DNA of 64,000 nucleotides from Acanthococcus lagerstroemiae (GCA_031841125.1 CM063110.1:54349946-54413945); one strand, 5' to 3'. Shown: positions 11,806 through 23,247, numbered from the stretch's first letter. Notes: generated by a model from the sequence alone, not told the origin. Translations and numbers: made by a program.

Positions 11806-13318
11806 ATCCCGTTAAACAATGTCGACCGCGAATCGACGTCGACATGACGTCAAATCGACCTTCTGTTACCATTTAGAACCGACTCATTGTCGACGTCGAC
11901 TTCTCGTCGAAATAGTTCCGGGGTTGTCGACTACAAATCGACCCAACTTGACAGCGTATCGACGTCGAATTCAGGTCGACATGAAATTAATAGCACTTCA
12001 AATCTACGTCGAAATTGAGTCGATTCTGGGTAAATGCCATTCCATGCGCGGTAAAAGAAGTCCACGGCGACATCGGGTCGAATTTGAGTATATGATTTCC
12101 AAAAGCCTTAAATCAACGTCGAAATTCAGTCGATTGCGGGTAATTAGCTTTTTTGTAAACTGTAAATCGACGTCGATATGAAGTCGATTTTGGGTAAATG
12201 CCGTTGAAAAATGTTATAGAAGTAACATAGTAAATAAGTTGCGTTGCTAGATGTTTAGACGGGGGGTGGGTCGGACCCAGAAAGCCTCCTCTTGTATCCA
12301 CCCCTGGTAATAGGTGGGATAGTTTTTCATTCGACTGCATTTCAACTTGAAGCCAACGATGAAATTACGTAGAGCACGGTATGGTTTCAAGTTCGACTGG
12401 ATTTCCACTTCAAGTCGATGGCGAAGTTAAGTAGAAATTGGGTAATACAGTATGATTTTAAACTCGACTGACTTTCGATCTCAAGTCGACGGCAAAAGTA
12501 AGTAGAAACTGAGTAACGCATATGAATTTTAAATTCGACTACATTTCGATTTTGATTCAACGGCAAAATGGAGTCGAACTTGAGTAGCTCATATGCCTTG
12601 CAGTTTGACTGCATTTTGACTTAAATTCGACGGCGAAATGGAGTTGAACTTGAGTAGCACACATGACTTTAAATTCGGCTGCATTTCGACTTGAATTCGA
12701 CGACGATATTAAATAGAAATTGAGTAACACATATGACTTTTAAATTCGACTTAGTTTCGACTTGAATTTGCCGGCGAAATGGAGTTGAACTTTAAGTGGC
12801 ACACATGACTTCGAATTCGACTGCATTTAGACTTGAATTCGACGACGATATTAAGTAGAAATTTAGTAACACGTATGACTTTAAAATTCGACTTTGTTTT
12901 TTACTTGAATGCGATCGCGAAATGGAGTCGAAATGAAGTAGCACACATGACTTTGAATTCGACTGCATTTCGACTTGAATTCAACGACGATATTAAGTAG
13001 AAATTGAGTAACACATGTGACTTTTAAATTCGACTTCGTTTCGACTTCAATTCGACGGCGATATTAAGTAGAAATTTAGTAACACATATGACTTTAAAAT
13101 TCGACTGTATTTTGACTTGAATCCGACGGCGAAATGGAGCTGAACTTTAGTAGCACATATGACTTTAAATTCGACTGCATTGCGCCTCAAAATCGACGTT
13201 AGTTGGCAGTCGATTTAGTTTACAAATCGACTCCATTTCGACGAACTTTTGTGAAGACCTTAATTCGACGTCGTATTCCAGTCGACTCAAATCGACGGTC
13301 GTCATGGATTAACGGGAT
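11806..13318. mobile_element. Foldback-like element, TIR ATCCCGTTAA, 71-bp repeats
   Basis: The left end ATCCCGTTAAACAATGTCGA and the right end match as inverted repeats over about 26 bp with few mismatches; the complement of the right end begins ATCCCGTTAATCCATGACGA. The interior is dominated by TCGACGTCGA-type palindromic phrases and a long ~71-bp tandem array. The left third holds irregular units built on AAATCGACGTCGAAATT and GAGTCGATTCTGGGTAAAT. It encodes nothing recognisable. I did not find a clear target duplication. Confidence 0.6.
12300..13235 (+). repeat. ~71-bp tandem array, about 12-13 units
   Basis: The phrase CAYATGACTTTAAATTCGAC recurs near 12,373, 12,446, 12,517, 12,589, 12,660, 12,729, 12,801, 12,871, 12,943, 13,013, 13,084 and 13,155, spaced 69-73 bp. 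Two unit types partly alternate: GACGATATTAAGTAGAAATT and GGCGAAATGGAGTTGAACTT. That suggests a dimeric (~142-bp) higher-order repeat. Confidence 0.85.
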
Positions 13319-13765
13319 AGGTATAGTGCTTATTTAAAGAAAAATTTTTCCATTTTCAATTTGAAGAAGTATGAGAAAACTCCAGAGTGAGGTTTGGATT
13401 TTAAGGATTCTAGTACAGGGATTGAAATCAGTAACTAAAAATCTCAATTTAGATTTTACTTTTTCGTTGGTTTTTCAGATCGAGTTTATTTTGTCCATCT
13501 TCAGTTGTCTTCGAAACCACTGTGAGGCGACTGAGGAGGGAATTCAGTTTTTTCATTGATTTGTATGCCATTTAAAATTGGCTTCCCCGACAATGTGTAC
13601 GGAAATGACTGTGAATTAAAAAGCGAAAATACTTATAATTTTTCATTGCGAGGTTTCAGGCCCCTAAATAAGAAATGTGATAGTATGTTTGAACAAAATG
13701 TCTTGAAATACCCTGTTTGGACACTTGGATTCTCTACGCCAAGTCAGTTTTGCCTTCTCTCGAAA
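13319..13765. other. Intergenic DNA, no gene seen
   Basis: Two short ORFs (13,371-13,559 and 13,556-13,804) overlap by a few bases but show no family features. I do not call them genes. Confidence 0.45.
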
Positions 13766-14136
13766 CAGGGTTGCCGCTTTCTGAAAAACCTGGAAAAGTC
13801 ATAAAATTTGGACGATCAGGGAAAGTCGTAGAATTTTCATCCGAATCATGGAATTATTTTGATTCTCTGAATGACAGACTGAGCTTATGGCTTATGTTCT
13901 ACCGAAATTTATTGTCCGTGAACAATGACGCTTAAAAAATAAAAGTTTCCCCCCTTAGAGTCATATACTCTTTTCTTGTTGGCTTTATGATCAGGATCAT
14001 GAGAAGAAACAGCCTTGCTAAAATCCATAACTCCTTCTTCACTTGAAAAAGAAAAATTCATGGGAAAATAGAAGAATATACCTAAAAAACTTGGAAAATT
14101 CATAAAAAATCATTATTGAAAAAAGTCGTAACTCTG
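13766..14136. mobile_element. Possible TIR element starting CAGGGTTGCCG
   Basis: The left end is CAGGGTTGCCGC followed by CTGGAAAAGTCATAAAATTT. The right end GTCGTAACTCTG is an imperfect inverted match (8 of 12), preceded by TTGGAAAATTCATAAA, which echoes the left sub-terminal phrase. CAGGGTTGCC-type ends are common among hAT-like non-autonomous elements. No target duplication is visible. Confidence 0.35.
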
Positions 14137-14780
14137 CAAAAGTAAAATTTTAATTTTTCAAAGGATAATTCAGATCTGATCCAAAATTTATCGCAATTTT
14201 GAAAGTCAACGACCCGAAAATCATTATTACGATACTTTGAAGTCAAATTACTGTCGCGAGTTTTAAGCATAAAGTTCTCATTTTGGCGCCAGCATTGGGG
14301 ATAGATCAACTATCTCCACCTGATGGGATGTTCGGATTCAGGGAAGCAAAGAGCAAATAATTTCAGTAGGTTGTTCGATATTATTTCTTTAGAAAAAGTT
14401 GGTGGACCCTCAGCCCCTGTTTGAAACAAAACTGATTTTGTATCCCCCACCCCCAAGATACAAGATTTCAGCATTACAAGATCCTGTCTGGTTCCTTTCT
14501 CATCTGCTGACAGTAAAAAAAGTACAGTGTATGCGGAATAAGTTCATCTCCGATTGTACTGGTATTCCGATTGCACTACTCGGTTTCTAACTTTCACCCC
14601 CCCCCACTCCACCTGTTAATCTATCTTAATTAGAATTGAATTTCCAACAGAAAATAAAACACCGAGAAAAGTTGGCCATCAGATTTGTAATCTGCCCCCC
14701 TTACTATTTCCCTTCCAGTGACTATATACCACACAGACAATAAAATACCGATTAGAGGGCAGAATGAGTATTGTTTCAGT
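14137..14780. other. Intergenic DNA with an old repeat phrase
   Basis: Near 14,200-14,240 the minus strand carries the phrase seen at 1,600-1,690 (AAGTATCGTAATAA then TTTTCGGGTC). C-runs lie near 14,446-14,453 and 14,598-14,606. No coding was recognised. Confidence 0.4.
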
Positions 14781-15480
14781 GTCTCGTTCATTATATGCCC
14801 TCACTGAGATCCGAAAAAGTGTTCGAGAAACTAGGATACACTTTCCAAATCATTTATAACAACGCGGCGTTACTGTGGGAAACCGTGTTGCGGTAGACCA
14901 AGCGAGGAGAATTTAATCTCGAACCTAGGCCATTTATTCGGTCGAGTCAAGTTTTCTCGAGACTAGAAAATTTTGCTCGACTCGGGGTAATCAAACTTGT
15001 AAATCAGCGGCGAGGTTTGCGCCACTTGAAGAGGATTAACGGTCGTGTAATTTCGCACGTTCGAATAAATCTCGAGTAAGTGCGAGCCGAAAGTAAATGG
15101 TTCGAGGCGTGAAAACCGAAAAGGTTGCGAGTCGCCGTTGCCGACCGATTTGAAAGGTCGATTTACAAAAATAACGAATCATTTCAGTCGTGCAGGGCGT
15201 AACGAGGACGCATCGGGGTCCACCGAAGCTCGCGAAATTCCGGAGAATTTTTTGCTCGTTTAAAAATTACGTACACCCCGACGACGAATTCGAAACTATC
15301 AATTGTTGGACAGCGTTGGGGGAGAGAAATATGAAAGAAGTACACGAAATGTCGGGGGCTGAATTTCAAAGAAATGTATGCGCATACCTAAGGGCTATAG
15401 TTGTTAGCTCCGCCATCTCGCGGTACCAGCACCGCGAGTATCAAAAGTGAAAACACAAGAGTATTTCAAGTGTCACATCT
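14781..15480. other. CpG-richer low-copy stretch with 86-codon ORF
   Basis: CG dinucleotides are visibly denser here, especially 14,865-15,300, than in surrounding DNA. It contains an 86-codon ORF at 15,190-15,450 (plus) with no domain I recognise. TTTCAG precedes it at about 15,182-15,187, which could be a splice acceptor. A heavily corrupted duplicate of this stretch lies at about 25.0-25.65 kb, inside block B. It could be an exon, a promoter or regulatory region, or just GC-rich unique DNA; the sequence alone does not decide. Confidence 0.3.
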
Positions 15481-15750
15481 GTGGTCGTGCATAACTCGTA
15501 TACTTTCTTTTCAACTTGAATGAATAATAAAACTTTATAAACTTTCAACTGCTTGGCAATTTGCTGCTTTCGACTTTCAACTTTCCCATTTGTCATGCTG
15601 CATTTACCAGCTGGGTGATACAGTGCGCGGGGTAGACGTAGGTAGATAGACACCCCTCACTGTTTCATTTGATTTACGTAGATAAATTATTAGAAAGAGG
15701 CAGTTCGTGTTGCCGCCTAATTAAAAAATAAAATAAACGCGGATGCTTAA

Positions 15751-16032
15751 TTGAATTCATTTTTCAAGCGAATTGTCTGCAAAACGAAAGTCCCTGCATT
15801 TAAGGGAGAAACACGAATACGACTGCCAATTCGACATGCCCTGATGAAAAAGGAAACAGAAACTCAACTTTGTACTCTAGATGTGGTAAGATTTATCGAA
15901 AACAGCAAAAATTCAGATTTTATCACGTGTATTTTTTTGCTTTGTCCTGCGAAAGTGGGTAACAGGACCTCGGTAAGTGGAGAGGAAATCAGTTATATTC
16001 AAGAATTGATGGAAAGCTTTGCAGCAAAATAA
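15751..16032 (+). CDS. Unrecognised 93-codon ORF
   Basis: The ORF opens with MNSFFKRIVCKTKV and closes with IQELMESFAAK. I recognise no domain, signal peptide or membrane segment. It lies immediately downstream of the CpG-richer stretch and converges on the antisense LINE ORF1 relic that starts at 16,227. A corrupted version of the same DNA is visible at about 25.84-26.03 kb in block B. That shows only assembly duplication, not conservation. It may be spurious, an exon, or a degraded element fragment. Confidence 0.2.
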   Translation: MNSFFKRIVCKTKVPAFKGETRIRLPIRHALMKKETETQLCTLDVVRFIENSKNSDFITCIFLLCPAKVGNRTSVSGEEISYIQELMESFAAK

Positions 16033-16226
16033 ACTGAGTTTAAGACGACCAGTAAATTTCACCGATTGAGAGATTAGGATGTAGGTAGAGTACTGACCTT
16101 TGCTCTACCACATGGGCTCGTATTGTAAATTCTGGTTGAAAGTACGAGGCACGTTCAAAAAAGTAAGTTAACAAGGCCAATAAAAAAATAACGAATTAGA
16201 AAAAAATATTCTAAGGATTCTTTTGA

Positions 16227-17110
16227 CTAATGAAGTAGTGATTCTTCTGAGGCTGGCACCAGAACTTTTCCATTCTTGATCCAGACAAAATCTACTCTTC
16301 CTTCTGCTTTAAGTTGCCTTACATCCTCCAGAAGATCTTTCGTGAAATGTGTCAGATGCTCACTTATGAATATTGCACTTTCTGTCTCCTGGCCATCCAG
16401 TTTCATTTTTGGCTTCATTTTCTTAGAGCTTGTTATCATACAGTCTTTCTAAGTCCAGTTGTTCATTCGGACAATAATTGGTGGAGTTCCGTTTTTTGTT
16501 GATAGACGATGGCCTGTTGCTGTGTCACTGTCTTCAGTTTGTACTTGGACTTCTCTTGCCGACCTGTCTCACAGTTGCGAGTATGTCTTCATTCAGGGTG
16601 TCTACCGGTCAAGGAAGTCAAAAAAGTCTAGTATTTTGGATAGTGGTCACGAGAAGTCATAAATTTTTCATTTAAATTTCCTTAAAATTATTATCACGAT
16701 TTTTTTAAAAATTTAAAGTAACGTAAATATTTTACACAATATCCTTTTTCATAGTATTTTTTAGTGTTTCCATTTATTGTGAGCCCCCCCCCCCCACTTT
16801 GGTAAGGTTTTCTACAAGATTATATTTGTATGTGTGTAAAACCGTTATGAAAAAAGTGAGAAAAGGTCAAGGAAAAGTCAAGGAATTGGAAAATTTGGAC
16901 CCGGTAGACACCCTATCATTTCTCTACAGAAGTACATAGATGACGACATTTGCCTTTCGGCTGTATTGTTCGAGTTCGATTTCAGGCTCTTTTGCTCCTT
17001 CGAGATTTAGGTGATTTCGTTTGTGAGGCCTTGAACAATCGTTTTTATCTCAGCGATTTCATTTTTTCACGTCCTCTCTAAGTGCTTTAATTTCATCAAA
17101 TATTGCTTGG
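16227..17110 (-). pseudogene. LINE ORF1 relic (antisense), split by a TIR element
   Basis: ORF1 proteins of many LINEs are nucleic-acid-binding chaperones with a coiled coil and an RRM-like/C-terminal region. On the minus strand the C-terminal part at 16,227-16,439 reads with AIFISEHLT, then LLEDVRQLKAEGRVDFVWIK and NGKVLV. This is the conserved 'I-Y-I/V-x-E-x-L-T ... A/V-R-x-L-K ... W-x-K/R-x-G-K-V' pattern of these proteins and of baculovirus FP-like relatives. Upstream, 16,440-16,590 includes PPIIVRM, and 16,980-17,110 has a heptad-like stretch including EIAEIKTIVQ and QGLTNEI. Stops and frame changes occur, and a 322-bp TIR element at 16,594-16,915 interrupts it. There is no ORF2 beside it. 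Confidence 0.6.
16594..16915. mobile_element. TIR element, GTGTCTACCGG ends, inside LINE ORF1
   Basis: The left end CAGGGTGTCTACCGGTC and the right end GACCCGGTAGACACCCTA are inverted repeats of about 15 bp. TCATT flanks both sides (16,589-16,593 and 16,916-16,920), a plausible 5-bp target duplication. Sub-terminal phrases GTCAAGGAAGTCA (left) and GTCAAGGAAAAGTCAAGG (right) recur. A C-run lies at 16,785-16,795. Removing the element rejoins the ORF1 relic. A sequence with the same left end occurs at about 40,018 and 55,929 without an identifiable right end. Confidence 0.65.
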
Positions 17111-17409
17111 TCTGTTTTACGTGAGTTATCTTCAGGCAGTTTACAGCATATAGTAATGCAGGTTTTGGCGAGAGCCAGAGATAAGGCACGAGTACATCGC
17201 TTACTAACCAATAAGAAATATTACGAACGCACAGATATTGCGGAGGCCCAAAACCACGTCTTTGGTATCCACTTATCGTAACCAAACTCGATTGAAACTC
17301 GTAATCACTTGTAATATTTTTTCAGACTCGTTTAAAATTCACTATCTATCGGTATCTCCTTCTGCATGACTAAATCCGGATTTAAGGTAGGTATCTTGCC
17401 AGCAGCGCT

Positions 17410-17740
17410 GTAGCTAACTTTTTTTCGTGGGGGGAGGGGACGTATAGAGACAGCAGAAACGCCGACTAAAATATAAATAATTCTGTTGAAAACTGAAAAA
17501 ATCTGCTTTCTTGATTTTACTGACTAGCTACATTATAGAATTTGCCGTCCTAACTTTCCAAAACACGTTGGGCATGTTGGCGTGGGGGGAGGGTGAACAG
17601 CAAAAGGCCGAACAGACTAAAATATAAACGATTTTTCTTGAATGATATTTGAAAAAAGTTCACTGTCCGAAATTCACATACTAGCTCCTAGCATTTTTCG
17701 AATACCGACTTTGTAAACAACGCTGGGGCAGTTGTGATGA
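17410..17740 (+). repeat. ~155-bp degenerate tandem duplication
   Basis: Two units share CGTGGGGGGAGGG (17,429 and 17,581), GACTAAAATATAAA (near 17,463 and 17,617) and ACTAGCT (near 17,522 and 17,679) in the same order. Spacing is about 152-157 bp. The GGGGG-containing phrase resembles the GCCGACT/GGGGG repeats at 23.19 and 50.0 kb, suggesting one dispersed family. Confidence 0.55.
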
Positions 17741-18330
17741 CCCGTTCCTGTATTATGGCCTACATACGTAGATACATACACTGGTGTGAGGTGGCGCTGT
17801 ATGCGCCGAATGCTCAGACTTTGGTAGTCCATTGCACTTGTCCTCAGGTTGTTTTTAATGATTAGCTTAGTAGCCTCACTTTTATAGCCAAAGTGAGAAT
17901 TTTATTGAGTTATATCCCTCTGACTTCACTGGGTACTGGATACTCTAGTCCCAGTGCTTCGCGTCTTGTCCCGGTTATTGCTGGGCATTGACATATGATG
18001 TGGATCGAGGTTTCTTCCTCTTCTCCACAGTATCTACAGGAGCCGCTTTTCACCACTCCTATTTTATACCATATGTGTTTTGTGACCTTATGACCAGTTA
18101 ATAGTCCGACCGTGGTTTGCTCACTTTCCTGCCACTGGCCATCCGCCTGTGCGTTTCCGTCTGCTTCTTATCCAAGCCTTCGCTTTGGATTATTTTATGA
18201 TGCTGTATGCTGCAGGAAGACATGGCCTGGGCGTTACCAGTTCCTTTTTTATGCCCTCCTTTGCTAGCTTATCAGCTGTCATGTTCCCTTTTATGCCGCA
18301 GTGTCCCGGTGTCCATAGTATAGTATGGTG

Positions 18331-19493
18331 CAGGGATGGGCAAAATCCGGAAACTTCCAAGATTTAAGTCCAAAATCCTGGGGAAAAAAGGATTTGAATT
18401 CAAAGTCTAAAATCCTTTTTAGAAAAGAATATTTCAAATCCAAAATCCTAAATCCTCTCAATTTTCAGAAAAATTGGGATTTTAAATCTAAAATCCAATA
18501 ATCTGAATTTTGACTTCTTTTCAGTAACTCAGCAGTAAGCACCCACGCAATGTTCAATCTACTATTGGCTGAGGACGTTTGCATACAACTTCTGTTGTCT
18601 GTAGCCAGGGCTGCTTAGCTAAGCCGAAGCTCTTAGCCGTTAGCCGATCGATTTTGGCCCAAAATTAGCTACCCATTAGTTAGCTAATGAGACTACGTTA
18701 GCTGTTAGCTATTAACTGAAGCCAGTCGTTTGAAAACGTTAGCTTTTAGCTAAATTTTTAGCCCTTCCGATCGGCTAAGCAGCCCTGTCTCTAACTCAGC
18801 GCGAAAATATTGGACGCTGTTAAGCAAAAACCGCCCAAACAACATTTGTGGATATAATAAGATATGTATTAGTATCGTTGGAAACGTGGAAAGAGCATAA
18901 AAAGTAGAACTTTTTAAATTTGGGCTCCCCCCCTCCTGATACAAAAATCTGTATCCACGTTGAAAAAAGCTTATCAGTGCACGCTATGTCCGTAAACCGG
19001 CATTATTCATTGGCTTTTAATGTTACGTTTTCTCAAAAAACAGATTTTGTCGCTTGGGCGGGTTTTGCCTAACAGCGTCCAATTGTAATCAGTGAAAGTG
19101 AGAAATGGGTAAGACTTCGCCTTCAGCGTTCTAACTTCTTACGTACTAAAGGTGACCAAATGAGCTTTCTTCGTATTCGCAGAATACGACAACGAAAAGG
19201 ATGTAAAACTATCACTATGTACGGTTTGATTTTCAAGATATCAATAACTTAATGGTAAATTGTTAAAATTGATGAAATGAGGGTTTGGGTGTATACCGCA
19301 GCGCAGTGCTGCAAGCACCCTATTTTTGGATTTGGATTTTAATTATTTTTGATATCATCAAAATGCCGATTCTTTGCTAATAATTAGGAGTTGAATTCGA
19401 AATCGTTTTTGAAAAAGGATTTGAAATCCAAAATCAGGAGTTTTGAAAATCTGGATTTAAAATGCCTGACAGTTTTAATCCTGCCCAACCCTG
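18331..19493. mobile_element. hAT-like non-autonomous element, 8-bp TSD
   Basis: The ends are CAGGGATGGGCAAAATC on the left and AATCCTGCCCAACCCTG on the right, as inverted repeats. A perfect 8-bp target duplication GTATGGTG flanks it (18,323-18,330 and 19,494-19,501). CAGGG-type ends with 8-bp duplications define hAT elements. Inside, near both ends, phrases of the AAATCCAAAATCC type recur, likely sub-terminal repeats. It encodes nothing and carries a smaller TIR element at 18,606-18,787. It sits in the RNase H domain of a LINE. Confidence 0.85.
18606..18787. mobile_element. 182-bp TIR element (GCTTAGC ends) nested in hAT element
   Basis: The ends CAGGGCTGCTTAGC and GCTAAGCAGCCCTG are perfect 14-bp inverted repeats. 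The interior is full of TTAGCTAA/GTTAGC phrases. The flanks TCTGTAGC and TCTCTAAC match at 6 of 8 positions, consistent with a decayed hAT-type 8-bp duplication. Confidence 0.8.
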
Positions 19494-20709
19494 GTATGGT
19501 GACACGATTTTCCTAAGCAAGGGTGTATAACACAGCTCAAAAAATCTAAATTTGTTGTAATTCTCCGGGTAATGAATAGATAATTGTAGAAGTATTTTTA
19601 ATGCTGATTCCGATTTCAAGCTTCATGTTTTGGAAAGGGCTCGATATTTTCATTCGTTCGCTGGGAATTTTAATATTTGTACTTGGAATTTCAGAAACTT
19701 TATGTTGGTCACGCTGAGTTAACATTAAGAAGGTATACGCATACTCTACCATGTGATACTGCCGACGAGCTCACTGAAAAACGCTACTGTTTTCGGCTGT
19801 AGAGCTGCGCGCATCTTCTGTGACCTTACTTATGCCCCACCCTGTAGTTGCAGTGCGTCCATTGGGATGTGGAACGGAATGTAGGAGCGCTAATGTGCAT
19901 TTCCTAATGAAACGTTGAGTGATCACAAGCGAAATTAACATTGCCGTAAATGGGAAATACGGGTTTTTCAAAAAATCATTATAAAATTAAGAAATGACGG
20001 ACATGCTTCAAATTTGAACTGTAGGGAGATACGTATTCGAACTTGCAATTAAAAATTTAATATGTCAGGTAGCAAAATTAATAGAAGTGCGGTGAAGTAA
20101 AAAATGAAAAATGCCTTATCAGCTTCTTATCAGTTGCCGGCCTGACCCGCGCGTAACCCGCACGACCTATTCATTTTTTCTCCATGATCAGTCCATATGA
20201 GGGTTCAGAAAACATCCGCTAGATGTCAGCCACTTTGATTCCAAGTCCCAATTTTGCGTACTTCAGAATGATCGAACAAAGGGAACATTAATTTAGGGAA
20301 TTTTTGTATTCTGTTTGAAATAAATGGAGCGCTTTGCGAAAAATTAAGCTCGGCATTGGGTTCAGTGTTCAAAATACTTGACTTCTAGAATCATCTATTG
20401 ATATACCGCAGAATTTTTAGCTGTTGAGTTGCGAACGCAATCCGCCACCTCCAGGGATGTAATTCGGTGTGCCGATAATGCAATAATAGCAGTTTAACTG
20501 TCTGCACAGGTATAGATATGCTTATTAACGAAGCCCTTCTGCTGGTTTCTAATTTCTATTAATAGCCACCGTGGTCGCCATTACCTCTGCTTGGAGGATA
20601 GTGACGTCCTCGCCCAGTACCATCGAACAGTTGTCAGCTCCTTTTTCATTCATGATTCCGATTCGTTCACCTTGGTCATTCTTTAAGGCCCGTAAAAACC
20701 ACACATGCT

Positions 20710-23240
20710 CCTCTTTTCTTAGCATGCTTGGTCACCTCTTTTCTCAAGCCTATCGTGTTTGTATCAGTGCACGATATGGCTTGTTAAAGAAGTGTTCCCA
20801 CGATGGCCTATCTGCTGTGCGTTTATCGTTTCAACTGTGGATGGAGAGCAAATTGAAAGCTAATTACTGAGCTGCTACTTGTGGAACTGGTCAATTTATT
20901 AAATTTTCCCGTTAGTCAACCATTTTTGTAGCATTTTTGCTTCAGATTTTTCTCTTCGGAAAAGGAAATTGTTCCCGTTTTCCTTCGTGTGTATTGGAGC
21001 CTGATTCAAGAAAAGATTTCGTTTAACGCGTGTAGAGGGTATTGGAGATTGGCTTCGAATCTGCCGAGATTCCTTTTGGCGCATTACGATACACGCGGGT
21101 GCACTTTAACTCTGTTGATTGAATTCTTCGAGCAATAATAATGTTCGAATTCGGGTTCGAAGCCACAACACATCGTAGGTCACTAGTACGCGACTGGTAA
21201 TGTTAACTGCTGTCAGACTCCCTGGAGTTCCCTGGTTTTAGCGTCTTTCTGCTTTTCGATTAGTACAGCTCTTTCGGATTCATTTCGAGGGAATGAAAGG
21301 AATAACAGAAGCAGTCTAATTTGATATCACCGAATGTTTAGCTTTGTTCGTGTTGACCGTACAGCTGTAATAGTAAAGCATCCTCAAGGAGCAATGCCGG
21401 TAAGAAACAAAATAACCTTTCTTCCAGCTACTCAAGATAATACGCGCATTAACAATAATTTTCGCGGCAACCATCTCTGTGTACGTATTTACGCAAGGGT
21501 TGTAAAAAAAAATCGCAGCTCGTTCTTCTCCCTCTCGCTGGATTTCAAACTACTAAATGAAAGAAGCCTTTTCCGCGGCGAAGTACAACTTTCTGGAAAT
21601 GTACAATGAGCCGCGAATAAAACACATTTTCGCGGGAAACAAAAGTGTCATATTTATAACCGCAAAAAATCCTTTATTATCTCGGTCTTCCTCTTTTTTG
21701 CCTTGTTTCTGTTTTCGAAAGCGCGCTCTCGCGACTCGGATATTTTCTTGCTAAATTCGGTATATTGTGTACAACTACTGGCAAAATAACTGCACAAAAC
21801 GTAGTTGACTTACAAATATTGAACGAGTACGTATAAAAAGTTTTTGAATCGTAAACGGAGTATAGTTGTGCTGTTCGTCGAGAATTGGAAAGTTAGACAA
21901 ATATATTTAAACCGAACGGTAGCGAGAGGAAAATTCGAGACACGAAAATTATACCCGGTGGAGAAGGCTTAATCTTCCTCCCGAGATTGTTTGAAAACAT
22001 TTTAAAACAGGTGGTCGAATTAAAACTATTAGTACACGAAGTGCAAACGACTTTTTTGAAAATTGAGAGGGGCAGGTGAATTCTAATTTCTCCAGTCAAA
22101 TGTTGATACTTTGCCGACTAAAGAAATTACGATAGTCAACAAGCAAAGAAAAACGGTCCGTAGAGGGTGTTGAGATTCCCTTATATTATGTTGAGATTCA
22201 TTAAACGTTCTTCAAACTGTAATACCGATAAATTACTTCTTAAAACTTCGTTGAGACCTGAAGTTTGCGTTTTCCTTGATAATGGTGTCTGTATTTCTGG
22301 AAAGCTCTATTGTCGAATACCGAATTGAGCTTTTACCATCCTTGTCCCATCGTCATGCAAACTGGCAGATAGACAAATAGATAAAGGCAGAGCATGCTAA
22401 AGAGCTAGGCATGTATTTGTCTCGGAAGGCAGCTTTTTTCATAGAGAAAAGGCAACGGGCGCCCGTGTTTTTGGACTGGAGGAAAGAGTATTAAGAAAGA
22501 TCGTGGTCCTCGGATTTTGGACCAAACCTCTCAATTTCGTTTTTTCTCCTCCAACGGAAATCAGGATTCTAAGATTCTGTTATCGAACATCTACTCGAGT
22601 TTCTTCCACTCGTGAGGTTCAGTCAGATTAAGATAGATAGCCAGAGATAGGTTTTGATAAATTGCTAATAAGGTCTTACTTTTCGACTGAAGAGTCTTCT
22701 TTTGGAATGTACAGGAATCGAGCACAGTTTCCTTCTATCTTCCCTCCCCTCAAGTAGTTGAATTGTTTTATGCATTCAAAAGCTAGCAGTTGAGTCGGTT
22801 CAATAATAAATCTATGAGTAAATTACAGGCGGGGTTAAAATGGTAAGACTCCTTATAAACTCACATAGACACTTTACAGTGCATCCTGATTTTGTTCGAC
22901 TTGTTATTGTTCTTTCAGAATTTATTTACTAAACTTTATTACCAACTGAATGAGAACTCACGTGACCCTTTCAAAACTCATTCAGACTCTGTTACAAATT
23001 TATTAGAACCCTGTCAAAATTCGTGCGACCTATTCAAAATTCGTCAAGATTCTTTCTGACTTTATTTGAACGTATTAATTTTGATGATTTTTAATTTGAA
23101 CATCATAGAGAGTCTTTCATGTACGTAAACTTATAAAATCGTAATCAGTTACAGAGGCAAAACTTGACTTTCAGTGTATGTGTGGGGGGGGGGGGTAAAA
23201 AGAAAATTTGCCGATTCTTTAATCAAAATATTTTTTAATT
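20710..23240. other. Unit 1 right part (A), no gene seen
   Basis: No protein family was recognised. The short plus-strand ORFs at 21,334-21,754 and minus-strand ORFs at 20,899-21,084 and 21,893-22,099 recur in block C simply because the DNA is duplicated. 22,930-23,060 holds degenerate TTCAAAATTCGT-type repeats. A minus-strand box B-like GGCTTCGAACCCG lies near 21,160-21,172 without a convincing box A. Confidence 0.5.
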
Positions 23241-23245
23241 GAAAA

Positions 23246-23247
<2 letters not shown>

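Larger units (their letters stand above)
17830..20705 (-). pseudogene. LINE C-terminal relic with RNase H domain (block A)
   Basis: Read on the minus strand, in order: an RNase H part (WFLRALKNDQGERIGI ... LGEDVTILQAEVMA) at about 20,555-20,705; then IYTCADS, a stop replacing one codon, and TAIIALSAHRITS at about 20,420-20,530; then NRVTILWTPGHCGIKGN followed by TADKLAKEG at about 18,250-18,330 and 19,494-19,510; then a terminal zinc-knuckle part (SCRYCGEEEETSIHIICQCP) at 17,981-18,048. This is the RNase H plus CCHC-like tail of R1/Jockey-type LINEs. It is split by a hAT element (18,331-19,493) and by about 0.85 kb of unidentified DNA (about 19,541-20,420). Removing the hAT element restores the ILW-TPGH reading exactly. 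Stops confirm it is dead, and no reverse transcriptase domain is adjacent. Confidence 0.7.

Noticed and set aside
16081..16130. tRNA-like segment near GGTAGAGTACTGACC
   Set aside because: Neither a box B at proper spacing nor a cloverleaf could be formed.
20571..20870. 99-codon plus ORF, repeated at 45,301-45,600
   Set aside because: It is antisense to the RNase H reading. Repetition only reflects the A/C duplication, so it is not evidence of conservation.
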